A DNA stretch of 64,000 nucleotides from Cunninghamella blakesleeana (lineage: Eukaryota; Mucoromycota; Mucoromycetes; Mucorales; Cunninghamellaceae), in contig JAFCIZ010000002.1 in NCBI GenBank assembly GCA_017871115.1, positions 3,493,501 to 3,557,500 of the forward strand, read 5' to 3'. The notes under the pieces are model-generated. The model made no database searches and was not told the origin of the DNA. It worked only from the letters and a program-made list of their open reading frames with translations. Position 1 is the stretch's first letter; each line of letters starts with the position of its first letter. Both the position numbers and the translations under genes were made by a program. Shown here piece after piece: positions 39,528 through 48,401 of this stretch.

Positions 39528-41051
39528 ATGGAAAAAGGTGCTGAATTACTTGCCGAAAATGCCGAAGTGATAGCTGAAGAAATCATTCGTATTGTGAATG
39601 AATTGATTGATGCCTATAATACAGTCGAAGGTGATTCTAAAGCATTGGCTAAAAAGCTTGAAATAACCAAATCCATAGCTGATAATTTAAGAAGATGTAA
39701 AGGGATGCCAACCGATATTCATTTAACAGATTTACTTAATCAATTGAAAAATTCAAAAGAAGCTATTGAAGAATTTAATGAAAGAGAACAATCATTGAAA
39801 TCCTCATCCTTCTTTAAAAGACAATCGTATAGAATCAAACGATTTTTAATTTATGCACCAGAATATAAAGAACAATTTAATTCTTGTATGAAAACCTTGG
39901 ATGAATTGCCTAAAGAAATGCAACGTATCACTGAGTTAGCTGCTGTTTTATTAAGTCCTACTGCTTTAGGCTACGGTTCCAAATTTACCAATGACGCTTG
40001 TAAAAAGTTTTGGCTTGATATTATGGGTAATACTATTGGTGGTGAAGGTAGTTCGGGTGCTTGGAATAAATTTCAAACAAACTATAAGCAAGAATTCCCT
40101 ACTGCTAAAGATTGGACTAGCGATCAATGGGAATGTGTCAAACGTGTTGCTTGTTACTTGGGCAATGACTTGACTCTTTTTGGATATTTTGAGTTGACTA
40201 GCACAGCTGGATTTCCTATTGATATCAATAAAGTGCCTACCATTTTGGATTCTAATGCTGACTTGGAAGAAGCATCTCGTATTGAAATCGGTAAAATGAT
40301 TAAAGAGTTGATCCGTGAATTCTCATCTGAAGAAATGAATACCCATATTGTCAATGTAATCAAGTGGTATGGTAGTTTTCCAAGAGAAGTAGATATCCAA
40401 GAGAGGGCATATGAATGTTATCGTATCATTAAAAGAGTTCGTGATGAGAACCCTGAAGAATTAACCGAAAGAGAACAGTTAGCCTTGGATGTAGATAAAG
40501 CAAGACGAGTAGTATCCTTTTTCTACCAAGAATTTTTAGTTATTTGTGAATTCGGTCGTTTGTCAAGAAATATCTTTGCCAATGTGGATTTCCCTGGTAA
40601 GAGTAGAATGAAAGGTTTCATTAGAAATTATAGACCTTTGGATATAGCCAATTTTAAAATCATTATCAAAAATGATCAACCTGTACCACAGGAAGAATTG
40701 GATAGCGCCGTACCAAAAGTATACAAGTTCTTGGAAAATTTCTTGTCTACAGATAAAGATATCAAAGAGAAGAAGGATGATTGGGAAAAGAAATTCAGAG
40801 AAAAAGAAGCTGAATTTAAGAGCAAAGAAACAGCTATTAAATTCAGGGAAGCCGCTTTGAAAGCAAAACAATTACAGATACAAAATGATTTACAAGAATT
40901 GGAAGAATTAAGAAAATGGAAAGAAAGTCATCAAAAGAAGGATAGAAAACAAAAGAAGGAAGATATCAAATCGGAAAAAGAAAATAGTATATCAGAAAAG
41001 AAAACTGAAAAAAGAAGAAAAAGTATATTTGATAATAAGGAAGCTAAATAA
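39528..41051 (+). CDS. Paralogue 2: helical-bundle / Cbl-EF-like / coiled-coil protein, intronless
   Basis: One exon, 507 residues. It is collinear with paralogue 1 over its whole length: helical bundle 1-145 (EVIAEEIIRIVNELID, RRCKGMPTDIHLTDLLNQLK, KRFLIYAPEYKEQF), EF-like region 157-245 (DACKKFWLDIMG, W-N-K-F, NDLTLFGYFELT), a helical linker (EIGKMIKELIREFSSEEMN), the shared block at 322-385 (ARRVVSFFYQEF, GRLSR, DFPGKSRMKGFI, PLDIANF), and a Lys/Glu coiled-coil tail from about 415. It lacks the intron present in paralogue 1 at the equivalent place. Codon use looks like that of neighbouring genes, so there is no sign of recent transfer. Function unknown. An MLKL/HeLo-type or Cbl-type scaffold is the best structural guess. 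Confidence 0.85.
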   Translation: MEKGAELLAENAEVIAEEIIRIVNELIDAYNTVEGDSKALAKKLEITKSIADNLRRCKGMPTDIHLTDLLNQLKNSKEAIEEFNEREQSLKSSSFFKRQSYRIKRFLIYAPEYKEQFNSCMKTLDELPKEMQRITELAAVLLSPTALGYGSKFTNDACKKFWLDIMGNTIGGEGSSGAWNKFQTNYKQEFPTAKDWTSDQWECVKRVACYLGNDLTLFGYFELTSTAGFPIDINKVPTILDSNADLEEASRIEIGKMIKELIREFSSEEMNTHIVNVIKWYGSFPREVDIQERAYECYRIIKRVRDENPEELTEREQLALDVDKARRVVSFFYQEFLVICEFGRLSRNIFANVDFPGKSRMKGFIRNYRPLDIANFKIIIKNDQPVPQEELDSAVPKVYKFLENFLSTDKDIKEKKDDWEKKFREKEAEFKSKETAIKFREAALKAKQLQIQNDLQELEELRKWKESHQKKDRKQKKEDIKSEKENSISEKKTEKRRKSIFDNKEAK

Positions 41052-42222
41052 TCGTCATCATTCATTCATTTCATCGAAAGTAATAATGGTAATAACAATG
41101 CCATTATAATACCATTATAATATCATAATATCATACCATCATTAATAAATATGTTTATAATCAAAAATAAATAGTAATAAAAAATTATGTTTGACAAAAT
41201 TTAATGTTTTTTATTGATATGGCTTGTTTTTTTTTTTTTTTTGTTAAACATTTTTTTATTGTGGTTGTTTATATATTAATACGAAACCATTTACAATGGA
41301 ATAACATAGGTATAAAGCTGTTCATTGGTTGAATTTTTAGTTCTACCCAATATACTTTTTGAATACACTTTATGTATATAAAAATATTATAATATGGAAT
41401 AATAAAAGTATATTATATAACCAAATAAAATAATATAAAGAGGCCATAAAATATCATGTAAATAGCATTCTGCGAACGATAACATTCACTACTAATAAAG
41501 CTATTGTCGTTTTATAGCCAAAATATCATAGGGACAACGAGCTATTCCTAAAATTATAAAAAGCTTAATAGGTTAAATTTTGGCTACGTAAGAACTGGTA
41601 AATACATAATATTGAGATTAGTGAGTTTAACTGCTTAGTAGATTACCAAAATTAATACATAAAATCAAATAATAATAATAATAATTTATAAAGTGATCAA
41701 CAATAAAAATAAAAAATAGAAAGAAAGGAAAGATCTAAAGTTAAGCATAATATTTGTTCATTTGCAAAGCAAGAAACCCCAAAATAATTTTTTTTACTGT
41801 GGCATAAAAAAAATTGGTGCCACAAAAAAATATTAGTTTATTTCTTTTTTTTCTCGCTTCCGTGTTCCTTTTCATTTTAAAATAAAACTACTTTTTTTTA
41901 CGTGATTAATAAATTATATATCATTATATAAAATTTATTAAATTGATTATTCATATTATCATATTTTACTATTGTGTTTTTTTTTTAAAAGGAAAAAATG
42001 AGAGAGTTATATAAATGGATAGCTTGAAATTAAGCAAAGTTAATCATCTTTTTTTTATACATATACAGTTTTTTAGACTGTGTAACCTGCAATATTACAA
42101 AATATACAAGCCAGCTAAAGATATAAAAGCATGTGTTTGTACCTTGTACATATTTGTTTTTAATTCCTTCTTAATATCTTTTTCATCGCTTTTTAAACAG
42201 GAAAACCTTTATTTTTTTCAAG
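41052..42222. other. Intergenic region between paralogues 2 and 3
   Basis: 1.2 kb without a supportable gene. A 10-bp inverted repeat (TAGCCAAAAT at 41515-41524 and its complement at 41577-41586) brackets a 52-bp loop. A frame from 42015 runs out of phase across the start of paralogue 3. TTTTTAAACAG just before 42202 could be the acceptor of a 5'-leader intron. Confidence 0.4.
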
Positions 42223-43745
42223 ATGGAAGACTTTGTCGCCGGAGTAGCAGTTGAAGCTCTTTTAAAGCTTGTTGACTCCATTCAATCCTTTATTAATGAC
42301 TATGATAGTGCACCTGACAATGCTAAATTACTACAATCTCGTAGCGAAGAGTTGTCTGATTTACTTAAATTTTATAAACGATCTGACTCAGTACCTGCCA
42401 ACCGAGTTATTATTGATATTATTGTAGAAGTCAAACAAGCTGAGAAAACACTAGCTGAATTTAAAGAGAAAATCAAAGAATATAAAAACACTATCAAACT
42501 GCCATTCTATCTCGCGAAAAGAACCTATCGCACTGTAGATTATAGTAGGCAATTTATGGATCACGTAGAAAAAATGGATCAGTTACAAAATCGACTGAAA
42601 AAGGAATTAAAACTGACAAAGGAATTATTAGAACCTTCAGCTCTAGTTTATGAAAAAGATATAAAGAAAAAGGAATATATGGATTTTTGGATAGAAATGT
42701 GTGGTACCAATATTCATTGTGAAAAGACTTCATGGCCTTTGTTTATTAGTAAATATCAACAAAAATACGAGGATCCATTGGATATTGATTTAAAAATAAG
42801 AATAAAAGCAACAGCTTTAGTAGAAGGTGATGTGTTAACTTTATTTGGGTATATGCAATTAACCAATTTATGCGATCTCCCTTTAAAAAAAAGTAAATTG
42901 CCTCCTTTATTAGATTGTAATTCAAACATTAGTCAAGCAGACCTTATTAAAGTATCTGAAATCGTATCGAATCTTATTAAAGACTTCTCATCAAAAGAAA
43001 TGAGCGATTATATTGTAACAGTCATTGAATGGTATAAAGGTGGATCTAAAAAAGAAGATGAGCAGAAACAGACTGTTAGTGATAGTGAAAGAGTACTAGG
43101 AAACTATGATAATAATGGTGGTGACGATGAAAAAAAGAAGAAAATGGAAGAAAAGAAGAATAAAACAGAAGAAGAAGAAGCTAAAGATAGACAAAAAAGA
43201 GCTGATTATTGTTTTAAACTTGTTAAAGAAGCACGGCTTAAAAAAAAAGAAGAGTTAACAGATGAAGACAAACATGCTATTAAAGTTGATGAAGCGAGAC
43301 GTCGTAAGTAGCCAACATTATCCTATATATATATAAATATATATACAAACAAAAATTGTTTTGTTAATTGTTAAATATTATCTTTTTTCTTTTTCTTTTA
43401 TATATATTTCTTTTCCTTAAAGATGTTTCTTTTTTTTACCAGCGATTTATGGCACTTTGCGCAATTGGACAGCTTTCAAGAGAAGTGTTTAAAAAAGTAG
43501 ATTTTCCTGGTAAAACTAGAATGAAATCCTTTATTCGAGATTTTATGCCTTTAGATCATGCAAACTATCATATCGTGATAGACCCTAAAGTTAAAGAATG
43601 GGAAACGAAAAAACCTAAAGTCTACAAATTTTTAGAAGAATTCATTGCTGAAATCAAAAAAGATGAAAAAGTAGAAAAACCTGAAAATAATGCGAATGTA
43701 GAAAATGTAGAAATGGTGGATAATTTAGGTATTGGAAATAATTAA
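42223..43745 (+). CDS. Paralogue 3: divergent helical-bundle / Cbl-EF-like protein
   Basis: Two exons, 42223-43303 and 43423-43745 (467 residues). Same architecture as its neighbours but more divergent: helical bundle 1-140 (MEDFVAGVAVEALLKLVDSI, then RSEELSDLLKFYK), EF-like region 151-235 (YMDFWIEMCG, VLTLFGYMQLTNL), helical linker (KDFSSKEMSDYIVTVIEWYK), then an inserted Glu/Lys/Asp low-complexity segment at about 275-325, and the shared block at 351-415 (ARRHVSFFYQRF, GQLSR, DFPGKTRMKSFI, PLDHAN). The Lys/Glu coiled-coil tail of the other two is missing; the chain ends after an Asn/Glu-rich stretch. Its intron falls inside the shared block (after EARR), a position not used in paralogues 1 and 2. 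The N-terminus resembles MLKL/HeLo-type bundles most clearly here. Confidence 0.78.
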
Positions 43746-44158
43746 TAACGTAAATAAAAAAAAATATTTTATTTATTTTACTCACTTTTTTAATGAAGAT
43801 ATTTATTTTCAAGAATAATATATATTTATTATTATTATATTATTATCATTATTATTAGTATTATTTATATACTAATTGTTATATTATACCTTTATTATTA
43901 AATAAATTTATTAAACTATTATATATCATCATGATCATTATAAAAATTAAGAGTTATAATAATTCTAAATCAATGCAAGAAGTTAAAAAAAAGGCAACTT
44001 TGAGATTTTTTATAGATGAGGAGTTTTAATTTAATTTATAAAAATTTTTTTATATCACTCTTCAATTTTTATCTTTTTTTTTATTAAAAAAATTATAAAC
44101 ATATATTTATATATATATATATATATATCTATTTTTTTCGAAACAAAAATATATATGG
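43746..44158. other. Intergenic region before the PUS-like/HemK fusion gene
   Basis: AT-rich with a TA repeat just before the ATG; no gene or clear promoter element is seen. An ATG at 44155 gives an immediate stop, leaving 44159 as the usable start. Confidence 0.5.
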
Positions 44159-44541
44159 ATGCCTGATACTATTATACATAACAAATCAATTATATCTTCT
44201 AGTGGGGATGGTACACGATTACTTAAATGGGTATTAACTCATTATCGTCACATTGTGCTATCAAAAGGAAATGCACGTCAAAGTTTTAAAAGAGGAGAAA
44301 TCACTGTAAATAGTGTAGTAACAGAAGAAACAAGAATATTACGTTCAGGTGATATTGTAGAAATCAATTATAATAAAACACTCGAAGCTCTTGAGAAAGT
44401 GAAAAAGATCCCCGTCGAAATTTTTTATATTGATCAACATATGGCTATAGTTTGGAAACCACCCGGTCTCGTAAGCTTCGTTTTTTTTTAACATAAATAT
44501 AGAATATTATATATTTATTATTATTTTACCATTATTATTTT

Positions 44542-44573
<32 letters not shown>

Positions 44574-46289
44574 TGTAGAGTTTTTTTAATTTTCAAAAAG
44601 CAGTTAAATATACTTTTGAACATAAGCACCCTTCAGAATTAATATGGTTATTATATAATTTTCAAAAAGCAGCCTCTGGCCTTGTAAGTAACTTGTAATA
44701 CATAAATATTTAACATGATACTAAATATTAATTTGATTTATTATTATTATTATCACTTATTTTCATTATAGATTATTATAGCAAGAAGTCACCGGGGCAA
44801 AGAATATTTAATTGATAAATTTAATAATGGAGAAATAAAACTAGGTATGAATCTTATATGCCATGGTCAAGCACCACCTACTTTAGAAGACATTGAAGCA
44901 ACTATTAGTAAAGATAAAATTATATTACCCACTAATGACAATCAAGAGAAAGAGGGCCATAATAATAGCAATGAAGAAGAAGATGATGATGACGACGATG
45001 ATGATATGAAAGAAGAAGATATGATATCCACTTTTAATTTGACGGCAAAAGATTTATTTCATTCATACCAAGTCCAATCAGTAACACGATCTAATAATGC
45101 AGATTATCTTTCTACTATTACCCTTGAATTAAAAACACCATGGTCAAGCTCAGCAATTAGACGATTCTTTTATCATCATGGATACACTATCATTGGTAAT
45201 TCATCTGGAACCAGACCTCTCAAAACACATAAAGATAAAGGGTTATATATGAGTTTATTATCAATAACAATGGATAAGTTAATTACAGATCAGCAACAGC
45301 AACAAGATCGACGTATAAGTGTTGTACAAAAAGAACCTGAAAAATTTCATTTATTAAGAGAAAGGGAACAAAAGTTTTGGCAGAGATCACTTGATAAAAG
45401 ATTAAAGGATATGCAACAGGCAGGTTTAGATAGTAATAACCCAATGGATATAATTGAAAATTATGGTAAAGAGCCTCTTCCATATATTTTAGGAGAAAAA
45501 GTATGTATAATTTTTTTTAAAAAAAACAAATAGATAAGTACATAATTAGATTTCAAATTTTTATATAAACTTGTTTCTCATATTTTATTTTAATTCATTA
45601 ATTATAAATAGGAATTTTGTGGATTACGATTCGAAATTAATAAGTCATGTTTAATCCCTAGAAAAAGTTCAGAAACCTTAGTGAATGCAGCTATACCATG
45701 GTTATTACAATTATCAACAACAACATCACCTAGAATTTTAGATATGGGAACAGGATGTGGGAATTTATTATTATCGATATTGAATAAAGTACCTAATGGG
45801 ATTGGAATTGGAGTAGATATTAGTGAAGAAGCATTAACTATGGCCAAAAAAAATCAACAACTATTATGTAATAGTGAACAACAAGTAAATTTCCTTTGTA
45901 AGGATATGGCACAATTGGATTTAAAAAAAGATCTTAATAATGAACCAGTCGATTTACTGATCTGTAACCCTCCTTATTTAAGTTCTGGAAAAATTGAAAA
46001 ATATCATGCTACAATTAAAAATCAACCCTCTCAACAACAAATTTCACTATCTTATGAGCCTTCACAAGCAATTTATGCAGATCATGATGGTTATTCTTGG
46101 TATATGATTTTAAGCCAGTTAGCGCCTCAATTTGTTCAATATCCTCATGGCCGTGTGATATTGGAAACTGGAAAAGGAATGATTGATCGTATTTTATTGA
46201 TCTGGGAAGGTTGGCAAGTAGTCGAGACAGTAAAAGATAAACAAGGTTGGGATAGATGTGTCATTTTAGAAAGAAAAAAACAAATTTAG
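44159..46289 (+). CDS. Fusion of S4/pseudouridine-synthase-like domain (degenerate) and HemK/PrmC methyltransferase
   Basis: Four exons: 44159-44470, 44579-44683, 44772-45500 and 45612-46289 (607 residues). Residues 15-75 look like an S4 RNA-binding domain (RQSFKRGEITVNSVV, RILRSGDIVEI). RluA-like segments follow (MAIVWKPPGL, then YNFQKAASGLIIIARS). The RluA active site H-R-L-D-x-x-T-S-G-L is here Y-N-F-Q-K-A-A-S-G-L, so the catalytic Asp is Gln133 and the domain should be inactive. An acidic linker leads to residues about 345-607, a HemK/PrmC class methyltransferase: EKFHLLREREQKFW, EPLPYILGEKEFCGLRF, LIPRKSSETL, the SAM motif DMGTGCGN near 426 and NPPYLS near 501. HemK enzymes methylate the GGQ glutamine of class I release factors. 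This resembles an organellar (Mtq1-like) enzyme with an RNA-binding extension; targeting is not evident. Confidence 0.82.
44587..44672 (+). repeat. 17-bp direct repeat within exon 2 of the fusion gene
   Basis: TAATTTTCAAAAAGCAG occurs at 44587-44603 and again at 44656-44672, 69 bp (23 codons) apart and in the same reading frame, encoding NFQKA twice. The second copy covers the place where the RluA catalytic Arg-Leu-Asp would be. Confidence 0.9.
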
Positions 46290-46301
46290 TTTAGTTTGAA
46301 T

Positions 46302-46335
46302 CACGTGTGGAAGTGGGGGAGGGGGGAGAGAGGAG
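46302..46335. promoter_or_regulatory. CACGTG box and G-rich purine tract
   Basis: CACGTG at 46302-46307 is followed by a purine tract with runs of five and six G at 46315-46326. It lies 13 bp past the HemK stop and about 260 bp before the RING-CH start. It is highly atypical for this AT-rich DNA. CACGTG is the bHLH (E-box) consensus; regulatory function is inferred. Confidence 0.4.
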
Positions 46336-46570
46336 ATAAAATAAATAGATTACCATATAAATAAAATAAAAAAATATTTTTGCTTCTCCGTTTTTTCTTT
46401 TTCTTTCTCTCTTTTTTAAACAAGGACTTAAGAAAAGAAGAAGAAAAAAGAAAATATTATTATTACATTGCTCTACTTTGTAACTATTTTATTTTTTTCT
46501 TCTTTTCTTTACACCAAACAATCTCTTTTATCTTTTCTTTTCTTTATATATTTATAACAATATATACATT

Positions 46571-47653
46571 ATGGATACCACTATTCAAGATGCAAGATTA
46601 GAAAAAGATAATTCATTTATAACAAGATTTGGTAAAGAAGAAACACCAAGTTTAACAAGACAAGGTGCTTTTCATGAAAGAGATAGACCTCACCTATTTC
46701 AGCAGGTAATAGAATGATAATAATAATAATATATTATTATTATATTATTATTATTACTATTATTATTATTATTATTAAAAAATATATTATTGTATAAATA
46801 TATATATGTGTGTGGGAAATGAAAGGGAAAAGATAAAAAACATGACCTAACATATAATATTATTTTTTTATATATATCTTTTTTTTTTATTCATGCATTC
46901 AAAACTCAGTCATCTCCGACTACGCATCCTAATGAAGAAGTTGAAGAAACCAAACGATGTACTATATGTTTAAATACAAGAGAAGGCGAAACCGAATATA
47001 TTACACCTTGTTGTTGTCGTGGTTCTGTGTAAAATAAATAAATAAATAAAATAAATTATTATTCTTTTTTATAAATTAACCAATATCATCCTCACCATCT
47101 TATTATTTTATGTAATTATTTTAGTCAATATGTTCATGAACAATGTTTAAAAGATTGGATATTAAAATCACCTCAATGTAATGTATGCTTAGGTTATTAT
47201 AGTTTGCCTAAAAAAAATCAACCTCTTTGGAATGGTAAAAATATATGTATATATATAAATATCGGAAGATAAGAAAATATTCAATCATATTCAATTCTTT
47301 ATTTATCCATTCCTATAAAAATTTTTATTATTTTTTTTTCAAAAAAAAAAAATGTAGCATACCGAATGGATTATCAAATACTAGCTAATTGTTTAGTATT
47401 ATTAATGGGAACAATGATCATTGCTTTATCAGCACAATTTATTCGATGTACAGAGCCAAAAAAAGTATCCGTCTCCAAATTACATATTACCAAACGAGAA
47501 GATGGTCCTGATTATTTATGGGTCCCCGTTTTTAAAAAGACGTGCTGGTATGCTAGTGCCTGCTCCATTTTATCCCCTTATCAATATATCAGCCTATTTT
47601 TATTAACTGTTGGATTTATCATTTTCCAAAAATATCGTCATGATCAAAGATAA
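46571..47653 (+). CDS. RING-CH (MARCH-type) membrane E3 ubiquitin ligase
   Basis: Four exons: 46571-46705, 46910-47028, 47125-47234 and 47358-47653 (219 residues). After a 60-residue polar N-terminus comes a RING-CH/RINGv zinc finger at about residues 62-110: CTICL, PCCCRGSV, YVHEQCLKDWI and CNVCL. This gives the C4HC3 order (Cys in the fourth position and His in the fifth) typical of MARCH/Doa10 ligases. Two hydrophobic segments follow: about 130-150 (LVLLMGTMIIALSAQFI) and about 190-210 (YISLFLLTVGFIIF). It should ubiquitinate membrane or membrane-proximal proteins in the endomembrane system. Size suggests a small MARCH-like protein, not Doa10/Ssm4, which is far larger. Substrates cannot be inferred. 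Confidence 0.87.
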
Positions 47654-48320
47654 ATATAAATATTTACGTAGCAACATTTTTCTTTTTTGAAAAACATCAA
47701 CAAACGCATTTATATTATCAACTTTTTTTAGACAAACAAACATCAAATAACAAAAAAAAAAAAAAAAAAAAAAAACGACCATGTATATATTATTATTCTA
47801 TTTTGTTTTTTTTTAAAAACAATAACGTAAACTATATAAAACAAAAAAAAAATTGCAAAAAAAAAAAAAATGTTTGAAAAAAAAAACAAAGTAAAATGGA
47901 ATAAAAAATTATAAAAACAACGTATACAGCAAAAAATTACCACTTATTTATCAACTTAATTTATGAACTATCTATTATTTATATATATATAACAAATGGA
48001 CATATTTCCCTATATAAACAACGTATACATACGACTTTCCCCCATCTTATAAATAACATTCACAAATATCGACAACTATCGCCGATTCACCTTTTTTTTT
48101 ATCACATCAAATATGATCCTTCCTTTTTTTACAGCTTATTTTCTTTCCTTTTCCTTTGTGAATATATTGTACATTTAACTTTTTTTCCTTCTTTTATATC
48201 TTCCCATTTACGTACTTTTTTTTTGAACAAATCTTTTTAAGGATTTTATTTTTTTGAAAAATTCAAAATAAATAATAATAATAAATAAATAATAAATATA
48301 AAGAATTAAAAAAAAACAAT

Positions 48321-48354
<34 letters not shown>

Positions 48355-48401
48355 TGAATGATAAAAAAATACTAAAAAAAGTGCAATATAAAAAAAAATA
48401 A
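47654..48401. other. Convergent 3' intergenic region between RING-CH and CEP104 genes
   Basis: Contains a 24-A run (47752-47775), further A and T runs, and an AAT/ATA trinucleotide-like stretch near 48260-48355. No open frame beyond homopolymer artefacts. Confidence 0.5.
47752..47775 (+). repeat. 24-bp poly-A tract
   Basis: Uninterrupted run of 24 A about 100 bp beyond the RING-CH stop codon, in the convergent intergenic region. Confidence 0.85.

Noticed and set aside
39528..41051. Horizontal transfer of the intronless paralogue 2
   Set aside because: Its composition and flanks resemble its neighbours and it is collinear with the intron-containing paralogues, so local duplication explains it better.
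41515..41586. 10-bp inverted repeat with a 52-bp loop between paralogues 2 and 3
   Set aside because: Arms are short and the loop long; no flanking target duplication, tRNA-like box or gene body was found, so chance is likely.
42015..42254. Frame overlapping the start of paralogue 3
   Set aside because: Out of phase with the conserved protein and without domain; more likely leader sequence or a 5'-leader intron.
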